The notes: a model not told the origin generated them from the sequence alone. DNA of 64,000 bases from Rhizobium sp. Root1334 (GCF_001426665.1 NZ_LMEY01000028.1:248001-312000); one strand, 5' to 3'. Numbered from the stretch's first letter, positions 55,261 to 64,000 are shown. Numbers and translations: made by a program.

Positions 55261-56181
55261 ATGAGAATGTGCTATGACACTGCCGTTATTCACGGCGCCA
55301 GTTGCGTTCAGGACGACAATCGGACCTGCTCGTATGTCTTGACCACTTCCAGCCCCAACACGCGCGGCATCGTTGCGGGCTTTACCACCCTGCTATCCGA
55401 AATCGGCGCCGACATCACCGAGGCACATCAATATGGTGATATCGATACCGACCGTTTCTTCATGCGGCTGGTCTTCAGCTATTCAGGCACGGCCGACGAT
55501 TTCCGCAAGCTCGAGGAACGGCTTCAGGCCGTTGCGATGAGGGTAGGGGCCACCATCAGCCTGAAAACCGCCGATGCCCGGGCCCGGGTTTTGATCATGG
55601 TCTCCAGGTTCGATCATTGCCTGCTCGACCTCCTTTACCGGTTGCGCGTGCGGGAATTTCCAGCCGAGATTGTCGGCGTTGTCTCCAATTATCCGAAGGA
55701 AGATTTCGCCAATATAGATCTGCGGGGCATGCCGTTCCATTATCTGCCCGTAACCGCCGCAACAAAGGCGAAACAGGAGCAGAAACTGCTCGACATCGTC
55801 CAGCAGAGCGCCGTCGATCTGGTGGTTCTTGCCCGCTACATGCAGGTCCTGTCGGATGACGCGGCGAAAGCATTGTCTGGTCGGTGCATCAATATCCATC
55901 ATTCCTTTCTGCCCGGTTTCAAGGGCGCACGGCCTTACCAGCAGGCCAAGGAACGGGGTGTCAAGATCATCGGAGCGACGGCCCATTATGTCACCGGCGA
56001 CTTGGACGAAGGGCCGATCATCGAACAGGATGTCGAGCGCATTAGCCATCTCGATTCCCTTGATGACATCGTCCGCAAGGGCCGCGATATCGAACGCAGG
56101 GTTTTGGCAGGCGCCGTCAGGAATCATCTGGAAGGCCGGGTCTTCATCAACGGCAAGACGACCGTCGTCCTGCACAACTAA
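55261..56181 (+). CDS. purU: Formyltetrahydrofolate deformylase (second copy)
   Basis: A 306-residue protein with an N-terminal ACT-like domain (after about 20 extra residues) and the formyltransferase-type hydrolase domain. The catalytic Asn/His are in CINIHHSFLPGFKG and the Asp in GDLDEGPIIEQ. It has the same architecture as the copy at 26146. It should convert 10-formyl-THF to THF and formate, which recycles the folate that accepts methyl groups from the corrinoid system. ATG 55261 follows GGAG. Confidence 0.9.
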   Translation: MRMCYDTAVIHGASCVQDDNRTCSYVLTTSSPNTRGIVAGFTTLLSEIGADITEAHQYGDIDTDRFFMRLVFSYSGTADDFRKLEERLQAVAMRVGATISLKTADARARVLIMVSRFDHCLLDLLYRLRVREFPAEIVGVVSNYPKEDFANIDLRGMPFHYLPVTAATKAKQEQKLLDIVQQSAVDLVVLARYMQVLSDDAAKALSGRCINIHHSFLPGFKGARPYQQAKERGVKIIGATAHYVTGDLDEGPIIEQDVERISHLDSLDDIVRKGRDIERRVLAGAVRNHLEGRVFINGKTTVVLHN

Positions 56182-56216
56182 GATTGCAGCGCGCCCAGAA
56201 CCGGGAGAGGAAACCC

Positions 56217-56516
56217 ATGCCAAACGCGACAGTCTCGATCCAGACGGCGCAAGCCACACGCTATTGCGCCCAGCTTCTGAGCCACTGGAAACATCACGGC
56301 CCGGTCGTCAATGAAACGGCGGCCGGCGTCGTGATGGCGTTTGGGCAGACAAGCTATACGATCGAGCCGAATACGGACGCGCTGACAATCACCATTGCGG
56401 CAGCAGACGTTACTTCCCTGAGCAAGGGCAAGGCGGCCATAGAAGAGCACATCAATCGGTTCGGTTTTCGCGAATCGTCATCGTTTGTGTGGGACTGGCG
56501 ACAGCCGGAGGCCTGA
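56217..56516 (+). CDS. DUF2218-domain protein
   Basis: A 99-residue protein that matches the DUF2218 pattern: ATRYCAQLLSHWKHHGPV at the start, a beta-rich middle, and EEHINRFGFRES followed by a terminal W-x-W. ATG 56217 follows GGAGAGGA and lies 35 bp after purU. It is the last gene of the operon. DUF2218 genes often sit near siderophore or metal genes, but the function is unknown. Confidence 0.75.
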   Translation: MPNATVSIQTAQATRYCAQLLSHWKHHGPVVNETAAGVVMAFGQTSYTIEPNTDALTITIAAADVTSLSKGKAAIEEHINRFGFRESSSFVWDWRQPEA

Positions 56517-56601
56517 CGATCCCGCCCGTGGTCAATCAAGCACCGCCACTTGCCCTGATCCGGCCAGCCACCAGCAACCGGCGGGGTTCAACGGCTCCCC
56601 G

Positions 56602-57915
56602 TTAACTTCTTTTCGGCTGCTCGAAGGGGCGCTGATCGTCACCGATCTGGCGGATATAGAGATGGCGAAAATTCGGGTTGGTGTTGACGAAGATCGGCAG
56701 GCTGGCGGCGCCGATAACCGGCGCGTCATCGGTCAGTTCACCGACGACGAGCCGCGGCGAACGGCGGTCCTTGCGTTCGCTCAAGGAGCGGTACAGCGGA
56801 TAGGCCCGCTCGACCAGCGCCGTGATAATCGACGGCGGTAGCGACCCGCCGACCGTAATGAACTCCGGATCGATGGTGCCTTCGAGAATAGCCGCCAGAA
56901 AACGCAGGCAAAGTCCCGCCTCCTCCATCCAGGCGGAAAGCTGCGGATCGCGGCGGGCATGGATATCAGCAAGGATTGACAGGTCGGCGACCGCTGCATC
57001 GGCATCTTCGATGCTCCATTCGAGCGCCGACGCAATACCGTTCAGCGACAGGATGGCATCGATAATCGGCGGTGCGCCATTGTCGCGCATGCGTTTCGGT
57101 TGAAATGGCAAGAGCCCGAGTTCGCCGGCGTTCCCCCATGCACCCTTCAAGGGCATGCCATCGACAATCATGCCGGCGCCGACGCCGTATCCGATATACA
57201 GATGGGCGAAGTTGCGCTTGTCCTTGTCGCGGCGGGCAAAATGCTCGCCGATCGCCGCGGCCGTCGCGTCGTTCTCGACAAGCACGGTCAAACCGCACAA
57301 CTCCTGCAGACGCTGGGCGACGGGGACGCTGGCCCAGGCGTCCCATCCCGGCTGCTTGGTGGCAAAATCGTAGATGTCATCGTCCAGCGTGGGAAGCACC
57401 AGGCCGATGCTCCAGATTTTTTCCCGCGGGACATCTGCCTCGGCGATGAGGTCTTCGGTCAGGCTGGCAATGTGCTTGAGCGTTGGTTCCGGCTCGCGCG
57501 TATCGCCCGTCCAGGTTTTCCGGCCGATGACTTCCAGCAGAAGATTGCACACGACCATGACGACGCGGTTGCGGTCGAGATGAATGCCGATGGAGAATCC
57601 GGCAACAGGGTTCGGACCGAGATAAATCTGCGGCTGGCCGCGCTGGCCCTGCGAACGCCCGGTTTCGATGATGAACTCCTGGTCCAGCAACTCCCGGGTA
57701 ATCCCGGAAACAGTCTGCGGCGTCAGCCCGACGCGCTTGGCAATGTCAATGCGGCTGAGCGGGCCGGACTGGTGCAGCGCCTCGAAGATGAGCCGCCGGT
57801 TGAAGATGCGGGAATGCTCGAGATTGGTGCCGGTGACATCGGGCAGCCTCTGCCGCCCCTCGGCGAGCCTGGTCAGCTTGGGCGCTCCCGCCCGTGTCTT
57901 TGGCGTATCAGTCAT
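56602..57915 (-). CDS. ROK-family transcriptional regulator
   Basis: A 437-residue NagC/XylR-type repressor. The N-terminal winged HTH (about 38-90: NRRLIFEALHQSGPLSRIDIAKRVGLTPQTVSGITREL) is followed by a ROK sugar-kinase-like domain with VLVENDATAAAIGEHFA and a modified GYGVGAGMIVDG glycine-rich loop. The zinc-site CxCGxxGC of true ROK kinases is not evident. It lies 11 bp after the ABC ATPase gene in the same operon. It probably represses the operon until the sugar ligand binds. Confidence 0.9.
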   Translation of the reverse strand: MTDTPKTRAGAPKLTRLAEGRQRLPDVTGTNLEHSRIFNRRLIFEALHQSGPLSRIDIAKRVGLTPQTVSGITRELLDQEFIIETGRSQGQRGQPQIYLGPNPVAGFSIGIHLDRNRVVMVVCNLLLEVIGRKTWTGDTREPEPTLKHIASLTEDLIAEADVPREKIWSIGLVLPTLDDDIYDFATKQPGWDAWASVPVAQRLQELCGLTVLVENDATAAAIGEHFARRDKDKRNFAHLYIGYGVGAGMIVDGMPLKGAWGNAGELGLLPFQPKRMRDNGAPPIIDAILSLNGIASALEWSIEDADAAVADLSILADIHARRDPQLSAWMEEAGLCLRFLAAILEGTIDPEFITVGGSLPPSIITALVERAYPLYRSLSERKDRRSPRLVVGELTDDAPVIGAASLPIFVNTNPNFRHLYIRQIGDDQRPFEQPKRS

Positions 57916-57926
57916 TCCGTTTCCAT

Positions 57927-59060
57927 TCAGCGTGCCCGGAATTCCTGGCCGAGGATGCCGTAAGCCGGGCCAGAGCGGCGCCCGAGCATGGCTTGTCCGG
58001 CAGCATCGAAAAGGTGAACCGCGGCGGCCGGGGCGTCGGCCACGAAGCGATCTCCGGCCGTGCAGAAAATATCGCCGGGATAACGCACGGTTATCATCTG
58101 CCCATCGGCGAGTCGCAGATAGACGATGCTGGTTTCGCCGAGATGTTCCACGAGGTCAACAGTCCCCTCGATCTTCACCGATGGGCCATCGCCGGGGATC
58201 CAGTGTTCCGGCCGGATGCCGACGGTGACTGTTGCGCCGGGGGCAACCGGTGCTCCCGAATAAGGAAGGCTGATGTGCTGCTCACCCACAGACAGCTTCA
58301 TATTACCATCCGCAACAGCACTCACGCGCGCCTCCATCAGGTTCATCGCGGGTGATCCGATGAAGCCGGCGACAAACAGGTTGGCGGGGGCGTGATAGAG
58401 GTCGAGCGGCGTTCCGACCTGCTCGATGCGGCCGGCATTGAGCACGACGATCTTGTCCGCCAATGTCATCGCCTCAACCTGATCGTGCGTCACATAGATC
58501 ATCGTCGCGCCCAGTTCACGGTGGAGCTTGGCGATCTCGATGCGGGTGTTGACGCGCAGTGCTGCGTCGAGGTTGGACAGGGGTTCGTCAAACAGGAAGG
58601 CTTTCGGCTGGCGCACGATGGCGCGGCCGATGGCAACGCGCTGGCGCTGGCCACCGGACAGTGCGCCGGGCTTGCGGTCGAGAACCGCGTCGAGCTTCAG
58701 GATCGAGGCTGCCTTGCGGACACGCCGGTCGATCTCGTCTTTCGGGATTTTTGCGAATTTCAGGCCGAACGCCATGTTGGTATAGACATCCATATGCGGA
58801 TAAAGCGCATAGGACTGGAACACCATGGCGATCTGCCGTTCAGCCGGAGGAACGTGGTTGACGATCTCGCCCCCGATGCGGATGTCACCGCCGCTGATAT
58901 CCTCAAGGCCAGCGATGGCGCGCAGCAGCGTCGACTTTCCGCAACCTGACGGGCCGACAAACACGACAAATTCACCGTCTTCAATCTTGAGATCGATCCC
59001 GTGCAATACATTGAGGGCGCCGAAGGCTTTGCGCACGTTGGAAAGGGACAGGTCAGCCAT
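57927..59060 (-). CDS. Sugar ABC transporter ATP-binding protein (UgpC/MsmK type)
   Basis: A 377-residue ABC ATPase of the carbohydrate CUT1 class. Walker A is GPSGCGKST (about 38), the signature LSGGQRQR, Walker [13 protein letters not shown] and the switch [10 protein letters not shown]-terminal OB-fold regulatory domain occupies about 240-377. I chose ATG 59060 ([13 protein letters not shown]) because the upstream in-frame start is only TTG and lacks conservation. It works with the two permeases and the binding protein at the window end. Confidence 0.93.
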   Translation of the reverse strand: MADLSLSNVRKAFGALNVLHGIDLKIEDGEFVVFVGPSGCGKSTLLRAIAGLEDISGGDIRIGGEIVNHVPPAERQIAMVFQSYALYPHMDVYTNMAFGLKFAKIPKDEIDRRVRKAASILKLDAVLDRKPGALSGGQRQRVAIGRAIVRQPKAFLFDEPLSNLDAALRVNTRIEIAKLHRELGATMIYVTHDQVEAMTLADKIVVLNAGRIEQVGTPLDLYHAPANLFVAGFIGSPAMNLMEARVSAVADGNMKLSVGEQHISLPYSGAPVAPGATVTVGIRPEHWIPGDGPSVKIEGTVDLVEHLGETSIVYLRLADGQMITVRYPGDIFCTAGDRFVADAPAAAVHLFDAAGQAMLGRRSGPAYGILGQEFRAR

Positions 59061-59090
59061 CGATTTTTCTTTCTTTGATAGCAAGGCTCA

Positions 59091-59912
59091 TCATTTCACG
59101 GCACCCGCGGTGAGGCCGGAGACGATACGGCGCTGGAAGATCAGCACGAGCAGGATCAGGGGGACGGTAACGATGACGGAAGCGGCCATGATCGTGCCGA
59201 ACGGCAATTCGAAGCGGCTCGATCCGGAAATCAGCGCCAGGCCAACCGGAACCGTACGAACCGTATCGCTGAGCGTGAACGTCAGCGCGAACAGGAATTC
59301 GTTCCAGGATGCAATGAAGGCAAGCAGGCCGGTGCTGGCAAGCGCGGGCGCAAGCAGCGGGAAATAGATCTGCCAGATCATCGCCCAGGTCGAGCATCCA
59401 TCCATGCGGGCTGCGTCTTCCAGTTCAGCCGGAATCTGGCGGATGAAACTGGTCATCACCCAAACCGTAAACGGCAGGCTGAAGATCATGTAGGAAAGGA
59501 CGAGGCTACCGAGGCTGTTATAAAGCCCGAGCCAGCGGATCGTGCCGAACAGGCCGGACAGCACGACGATCTGCGGAAACATCGACGCGCCGAGAATACC
59601 GGCCAAAACGATGCCGCGCCCCCGAAACTTCATCTTGCCAAGCGCGTAGGCCGAGGTGATGGCGAAGATCAGCGACAGCGTCACGACGCTGACAGCGACG
59701 ATCGCCGAGTTGAGGATGTTGCGCAGAAAGTTGCCGTTGGTCAGCAGGTCGCGGTAGTTGGTCAGGTCGATTGCCGGAAAGAAATCAACCGAGAACAGTG
59801 CCGCACCCGACTTGAACGATGAGACGATCGCCCAATAGAAGGGAAAGATCGTATAGAACACGACGACGATCTTGAGCAGTGTCAGCGCGACGGTTTTGGC
59901 AAGGCGTTTCAT
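59091..59912 (-). CDS. Sugar ABC transporter permease (MalG type)
   Basis: A 273-residue inner-membrane permease with six hydrophobic segments. The MalG-type EAA loop (ELEDAARMDGCSTWAMIWQIYFPLLAPALAS) lies at about 175-205. ATG 59912 has GTGAGG at a spacing of 6; ATG 59918 is too close. It pairs with the permease at 59921. Confidence 0.93.
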   Translation of the reverse strand: MKRLAKTVALTLLKIVVVFYTIFPFYWAIVSSFKSGAALFSVDFFPAIDLTNYRDLLTNGNFLRNILNSAIVAVSVVTLSLIFAITSAYALGKMKFRGRGIVLAGILGASMFPQIVVLSGLFGTIRWLGLYNSLGSLVLSYMIFSLPFTVWVMTSFIRQIPAELEDAARMDGCSTWAMIWQIYFPLLAPALASTGLLAFIASWNEFLFALTFTLSDTVRTVPVGLALISGSSRFELPFGTIMAASVIVTVPLILLVLIFQRRIVSGLTAGAVK

Positions 59913-59920
59913 AGTCATCC

Positions 59921-60820
59921 TCACTCGCTGATCAGCCGGATCTTGGTGATCTGGATATAGATGGCGGCCACCAGTGAAATCATCAGGAACACCAGCATTG
60001 CCACGGCCGAGCCGTAGCCGACGTCCTGGAAATCGACCAGTTGCTGGCGGGCGTAGATCGAGATCGTCGCGGTTTCGCGGCTCTTGGAACTGAGCACATA
60101 GGCAAGGTCGAACATCCGCACGGCATCCAGCAGGCGAAACAGAATGGCGACGGCAAGGGTCGGCCAAAGCAGGGGCAGGGTGATGTAAAAGAACTGCGCC
60201 CAGCCGGGAGCGCCATCGACCTTCGCCGCTTCATAGAGATCGCGGGGAATGATCTGCAGGCCAGCAAGGATCAAGAGCACCATGAACGGCGTGGTCTGCC
60301 AGACATCGACGGCGATGATCGCGGCCATCGCCGTGCCGGCACCCGCCGTCCAGGCAATGCCGTGGCTGATGAAGCCGAGCTTGATCAAGAGCGCGTTGAC
60401 AACACCATACTGGTCATGCAGCATCCATTGCCACATCTGTGCAGAGACGACAGTCGGGATCGCCCACGGGATCAGCATGACAGCGCGCAGCGCTCCGCGG
60501 CCCTTGATCTGGCTGTCGATCAGAAGCGCGATCGCAACACCGGCCAGCGTTTCCAGCGTTACCGAAATCACCGCGAAGAAGGCGGTGTTTCGAACGGCAT
60601 GCCACCAGTCGCCATCCTTCATTAGCGCCAGATAATTGCCAAACCCGATAAACCGCGGCAAATCGCCATCATCGAGCGAGGCGTGCATGAAGGAGAGATA
60701 CGCGGTGCGCGCCAAAGGCCAGGCTGTAACCGTGGCAAGCACGATCAGCATCGGAGCCAGCAGCAGCCAGGGTTCGATGCGCTTTACCCAGTTGGATTGA
60801 GGTGCCGTCTCAGCCATCAT
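59921..60820 (-). CDS. Sugar ABC transporter permease (MalF type)
   Basis: A 299-residue permease with a cytoplasmic N-terminus, a first helix at about 17-38 (PWLLLAPMLIVLATVTAWPL) and the EAA loop DLYEAAKVDGAPGWAQFFYITLPLLWPTL near 205-233. Its start overlaps the stop of the ROK kinase gene (ATGA). It forms the channel with the MalG-type permease. Confidence 0.93.
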   Translation of the reverse strand: MMAETAPQSNWVKRIEPWLLLAPMLIVLATVTAWPLARTAYLSFMHASLDDGDLPRFIGFGNYLALMKDGDWWHAVRNTAFFAVISVTLETLAGVAIALLIDSQIKGRGALRAVMLIPWAIPTVVSAQMWQWMLHDQYGVVNALLIKLGFISHGIAWTAGAGTAMAAIIAVDVWQTTPFMVLLILAGLQIIPRDLYEAAKVDGAPGWAQFFYITLPLLWPTLAVAILFRLLDAVRMFDLAYVLSSKSRETATISIYARQQLVDFQDVGYGSAVAMLVFLMISLVAAIYIQITKIRLISE

Positions 60821-61806
60821 GCACCAACCTTGATTGTTTGCCGGCGATTGCCGAGCGGTTTTGCAAGAGCAGCACCGACCACGCCGGCGCCTTCGCCAAG
60901 GGATGCAAGCTTGAGCGGAATGGACCGGCAGCGGGCGGCCCAGATGTTCTCGCGCATGTACTGCTCCAGCTTTTCACGATAGCGCCCGGTCGAGCAGCCC
61001 AGCCCGCCACCGAGAACAACCGCCTCGGGATCGACCATGTTGATCATCTGCGCCAGCAGCCGGCCGGTTACCTCTCCGGCCTCATCGAGGATACGAGTAC
61101 AGAGGGAATCCCCCTCGGCACTCATGGCTTCCAGTGTGCGAACACCGTCTTCCGGAGGCTTCCCGGCGCGCCGGACAAACGAGCGCTGCATACCTTTGCC
61201 CGACGCGAAATCTTCGGCATTGGCAATCGTCAGTGCGGTATCGTCTTCCCTTGGAAGCGCAAGCACTGAACTGGCGAAGTGAATGGCAAAACCGTTGGCC
61301 CCGGCCCACGGCCGGCCATTGATCACGAGCGAATAGCTGATGCCTGTGCCCAGCGATATGTAGACGAAGCTCTGGTGGGACTGGCCCGCGCCGAAGCGGG
61401 CTTCCGCATGGGCCGCCGCACGCACGTCGCTGTCAGCCATCGTCGGAATGCCAAGCAGGCTTTCGATTTCCGCGCCAATGGTTTCAATCGAGAAATTCCA
61501 GTCGCTGCAGACGCGTCCCTCAAGATCGACCAGTTCCGGCACGGCAATCCCGATCGACAGCGGAAACCGGCCCTCAGCCTTGGCGAGCGCGATGATGTCT
61601 GAAGCGATCTCCGCAACTGCGCGGATGATCGCGATTGGACCTTCGGAGACCGGGGTTGGGCGGCGCCGGAAATGGGTCATTGCACCCGATTGGATATCGA
61701 CCAGACCAGCTGCGATCTTGGTGCCGCCGAGGTCGATGCCGATCCGATAGTCGCCGCTTTCCATCGTTGCGGCCGCAGATTGCAAGGGTGTGCCAGCGCC
61801 TGTCAT
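60817..61806 (-). CDS. ROK-family sugar kinase
   Basis: A 329-residue kinase of the ROK family. The phosphate-binding motif is IGIDLGGTKIAAGLVD near residue 22, followed by a DSDVRAAAHAEARFG block in place of the usual DNDANAAA, and YISLGTGISYSLVINGR. The ATP motif AVVLGGGLGCS is near the C-terminus. The canonical zinc-binding CxCGxxGC is not seen, so it is a divergent ROK kinase. It is linked to the NagB-like gene by an ATGA overlap. It may phosphorylate an amino sugar or cyclitol before deamination. Confidence 0.85.
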   Translation of the reverse strand: MTGAGTPLQSAAATMESGDYRIGIDLGGTKIAAGLVDIQSGAMTHFRRRPTPVSEGPIAIIRAVAEIASDIIALAKAEGRFPLSIGIAVPELVDLEGRVCSDWNFSIETIGAEIESLLGIPTMADSDVRAAAHAEARFGAGQSHQSFVYISLGTGISYSLVINGRPWAGANGFAIHFASSVLALPREDDTALTIANAEDFASGKGMQRSFVRRAGKPPEDGVRTLEAMSAEGDSLCTRILDEAGEVTGRLLAQMINMVDPEAVVLGGGLGCSTGRYREKLEQYMRENIWAARCRSIPLKLASLGEGAGVVGAALAKPLGNRRQTIKVGA

Positions 61807-62597
61807 GCCTGAGCCGCCGCGGCGGTATCAAGCAGAATCCGAACCTGCTTGCAGCGATGAACGATGGTGGCCGGCCATTGTGGATCGAAACTTTCGCTCT
61901 CTGTCAGACGTTTGGCAGCGCCCTGCTTATGCGAACCATGAATGATCATGGCGACCGATTTCGACAGGTTGGCGATCGTGCCGAGACCAACGGTCAGGCC
62001 ATGATGCGGCACGGCATCCAGCGACGGGAAGTCGGGGAAGGTGCCAAGATTGTCGCGGCGCGTCTCTTCGGCGAGCTTGACGATACAGCTTGGACCATCG
62101 GCCGGGCTACCCGGCGGATTGAAGGCGACATGGCCATCCGTTGCACCGGAGGCGAGAATGAACAAGTCGACACCGCCAGCTGCCTTGATCCGCTCATCGT
62201 AGGCACCGGGATTCGTCGCATCCGGAAACCAGACATGCTCTTTCGAAACCTGGTGTGCTGGCTCGATGGCGGCGTTCAACCGCTGGCGGATTTCTTGTTC
62301 GGCGAAGCGGCGGCAGCTGTTGTGCGCATCCGGCGGGCAAAGGCCAAGACCGTCTTCGCCACCGCCGAGATATTCGTCCATCATTACCAGAACGAGATTG
62401 GAGAGATCGAGATTACCGGCCGCAGCCTTTTCCGCCATCGCGTCATAAACGGGCTTTGGCGAACGGCCGCTCGGGCAGCCCAGCAGATATTGTTTGCCAT
62501 TGGCGCGCGCGGTGGCAATGGCAGCCAGGATATCAGCGGCAAGCACGTCGCCGATTTCGGCCGGGGAGTTCAGGATTTCAGCGGAATGGGCGGGCAA
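61803..62597 (-). CDS. NagB-like glucosamine-6-phosphate deaminase/isomerase family protein
   Basis: A 264-residue protein of the NagB/6-phosphogluconolactonase family. Characteristic blocks are GCPSGRSPKPVYDAM (sugar phosphate loop), MMDEYLGG (catalytic Asp) and SGATDGHVAFNPPGSP (catalytic Asp/His). NagB opens and deaminates glucosamine-6-phosphate. No ATG or conserved upstream sequence exists, so TTG 62597 with GGAGA upstream is the start. The SGATDGH variant of NagB's GxGxDGH suggests a modified substrate, possibly another amino sugar phosphate. Confidence 0.83.
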   Translation of the reverse strand: MPAHSAEILNSPAEIGDVLAADILAAIATARANGKQYLLGCPSGRSPKPVYDAMAEKAAAGNLDLSNLVLVMMDEYLGGGEDGLGLCPPDAHNSCRRFAEQEIRQRLNAAIEPAHQVSKEHVWFPDATNPGAYDERIKAAGGVDLFILASGATDGHVAFNPPGSPADGPSCIVKLAEETRRDNLGTFPDFPSLDAVPHHGLTVGLGTIANLSKSVAMIIHGSHKQGAAKRLTESESFDPQWPATIVHRCKQVRILLDTAAAAQA

Positions 62598-62659
62598 GTC
62601 AATTCTCCGGTCGGGATCGAGTGCGGCCGGCGGCGATGCGCCGGCCGTGCGGTCTGGGC

Positions 62660-63532
62660 TTAGAGGCCGAGCGTCTTCAGGTAGTCGCGATTGTGCTTGG
62701 CGATCGGGTAGGGCTTTTCCGGCGGGCAGGGGTACATGTCCTGCTCGACAACGGCGAAACCATCGTAATTGCGGGCTTCAAGGAACTTCACCACCTCGGC
62801 GAAATCGATGGCGCCCTTGTCCAGTTCGCACATGACGCCCATCTGGAACGCGTCCATGAACGGGATGTTCTCGTCGGTGATGCGCTGGCGCAGCGCGCCA
62901 TCCATGTTCTTGAAATGATAGTAGGGGATACGATCGGCATGCCGGGCCATGAAGGCGAGGGGATCAGCGCCCGTGTAGATATGATGACCCAGATCAAAGC
63001 ACAGTCCGACATGATCCGGCTTGGTATCGGCCATCAGCCGCTCGATTTCGGCTTCGGTTTCGATGCAAGTGCCGACATGCGGATGGAAAACGAATTTCAT
63101 TCCGTACTCTTCGACGACACGCTTTGCGGTAGTGCTGACGATGGCGATCATCTGCGCCCAGGCCTTGTCATCCAGCAAGCGGTCGCCAGGGGCGGCGTAG
63201 GATTCGGACTCGTCCATCAGGACGAACCATTCGGCACCTGCAGCTTTCAGCAGGCCGCAGATCGGCCCGACACGGGCAGCCAGGGTTTCAGCGGAATCGG
63301 CAAGCGACAGCGGATGAACAACGCCTGTGCCGCAGAGCTTGATATCGCGGCGGCCGAGTTCCGACAGCAGCGTTGCGGGATCGGTCGGCAGGTAACCCCA
63401 GGGGCCGAGCTCGGTGTAGCTATAACCGGCCTTCTGCACTTCATCGAGATAGCGCTCCCATCCGACCTGTTTTTCGTCCTTCGGATACCAGACACCCCAG
63501 GAGTCCGGTGCTGTCGCTATTTTGATCGTCAT
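62660..63532 (-). CDS. IolE/MocC-like TIM-barrel isomerase/dehydratase
   Basis: A 290-residue xylose-isomerase-like TIM barrel. The opening KIATAPDSWGVWYP, the FHPHVGTCIETEAEIE block, the metal-site FDLGHHIYTGADP and HFKNMD resemble inosose dehydratase IolE and the rhizopine protein MocC. ATG 63532 is chosen at the conserved start. It is the second gene of the operon, after the binding protein. It implies that the substrate is a cyclitol or keto-sugar. The exact reaction is inferred. Confidence 0.8.
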   Translation of the reverse strand: MTIKIATAPDSWGVWYPKDEKQVGWERYLDEVQKAGYSYTELGPWGYLPTDPATLLSELGRRDIKLCGTGVVHPLSLADSAETLAARVGPICGLLKAAGAEWFVLMDESESYAAPGDRLLDDKAWAQMIAIVSTTAKRVVEEYGMKFVFHPHVGTCIETEAEIERLMADTKPDHVGLCFDLGHHIYTGADPLAFMARHADRIPYYHFKNMDGALRQRITDENIPFMDAFQMGVMCELDKGAIDFAEVVKFLEARNYDGFAVVEQDMYPCPPEKPYPIAKHNRDYLKTLGL

Positions 63533-63562
63533 CGTCTTGTTACCTTGCATTTTGAAAAAGGC

Positions 63563-63592
63563 GGTTCGCGCCACAATCAGGTAGCGCGAACC
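63563..63592 (-). terminator. Terminator/attenuator after the SBP gene
   Basis: On the minus strand, 9-bp arms GGTTCGCGC and GCGCGAACC with a 12-nt loop are followed by GCCTTTTTC. It lies 15 nt after the SBP stop and within the operon, so it probably lowers expression of downstream genes relative to the binding protein. Confidence 0.65.
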
Positions 63593-63607
63593 TTGTTATC
63601 AGATGGA

Positions 63608-64000
63608 TTACCAGCCGCCGCGTGACTTGAGACCGTCGAGCTTGGAGGCCAAGTCGTCGATCGCAGCGTCGGTGGCTGACGGGTCGGAAAGGCCGGAATG
63701 GAGATTGTTGGAAATCTCGGTCGAAACGCGCGGGTAATCGCTGCCGGTGATGCTGGTCGGCCGGGTGACGACATTTTCGAAGGCGGCCTTAGCGCTCGTC
63801 AAGAATGGGATCGCCTTCAGGATATCGGCATCGGAGAACAGCGACGAAATGCTCGGGATATAGGATCCCGCCAGAGCCCGGCGCTTCTCTTCCTTTTCGC
63901 CGGCAAGATAGGCGACGAGCGCTGCGGCTTCCTTCGGATGCGCCGAGTATTTCGAGACGCCGAGATAGGCTGCACCGTCGATGCCGACATGCTCGCCGTT
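63608..64000 (-). CDS. Sugar ABC transporter substrate-binding protein, C-terminal part
   Basis: The last 130 residues of a family 1 (MalE-like) extracellular binding protein, open at the window edge. Visible family blocks are GAAYLGVSKYSAHPKEAAALVAYLA, then AGSYIPSI and SITGSDYPRVSTEISNNLHSGL near the end; the terminus is LKSRGGW. It is first in the minus-strand operon and serves the CUT1 transporter at 57927-60820. Confidence 0.85.
   Translation of the reverse strand, partial: NGEHVGIDGAAYLGVSKYSAHPKEAAALVAYLAGEKEEKRRALAGSYIPSISSLFSDADILKAIPFLTSAKAAFENVVTRPTSITGSDYPRVSTEISNNLHSGLSDPSATDAAIDDLASKLDGLKSRGGW

Overview
The window is high-GC DNA with alphaproteobacterial gene content and style: ATGA-overlapped ABC operons, MocA/IolI/IolE-type cyclitol enzymes and MocDEF-like electron-transfer modules. 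The best guess is a member of the Rhizobiales/Rhizobiaceae. The dense mix of transporters and catabolic enzymes suggests a megaplasmid, chromid or accessory chromosomal region; this is inference. I saw no rRNA, tRNA, CRISPR array, insertion sequence or phage gene.

Region 1 (1-8.2 kb): the start of a LysR regulator on the minus strand, then a plus-strand operon with a YtcJ-type amidohydrolase, a complete Dpp/Opp-type peptide ABC transporter and a class C26 (PuuD-like) glutamine-amidotransferase-fold hydrolase. Region 2 (8.2-27 kb) is a rhizopine or O-methyl-inositol-like island. It has two LacI regulators, two inositol-type binding proteins with one permease/ATPase pair, a MocA-like dehydrogenase, two sugar-isomerase TIM barrels, and two oxygenase-Rieske-reductase modules. 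The two oxygenases are unrelated histidine-box membrane enzymes. Glutathione-dependent formaldehyde dehydrogenase, a PanB-like protein and PurU accompany them, which fits disposal of the C1 unit released by O-demethylation.

Region 3 (27-31 kb): Dps, a small lipoprotein, and a tandem pair of DUF4360-type secreted proteins. The second is fused to an autotransporter barrel, and the first is preceded by a strong terminator that lies inside a short leader ORF. Region 4 (31-50 kb) is a catabolic region: FAD oxidoreductase, extradiol-type dioxygenase, cupin, RidA, RraA, LuxR regulator, ribose-type ABC transporter, isochorismatase-fold hydrolase with LysR, FAH-family enzyme, DauA-like flavoenzyme, ALDH7-like dehydrogenase, and GntR and AraC/GlxA regulators. 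A degenerate 19-bp motif recurs in four intergenic regions here and may define a regulon.

Region 5 (49.4-56.6 kb) is a corrinoid methyl-transfer operon: a non-pyrrolysine MttB homologue, a DddP-like M24 enzyme with all the DMSP-lyase metal ligands, an MttC-like corrinoid protein, a flavin monooxygenase, a second PurU and a DUF2218 protein. Region 6 (56.6-64 kb, minus strand) is an ABC sugar operon with a ROK kinase, a NagB-like deaminase, an IolE/MocC-like TIM barrel and a ROK regulator, consistent with use of an amino sugar or aminocyclitol.

A common theme is methylated or amino-substituted small molecules: two independent demethylation systems, each ending in its own PurU.
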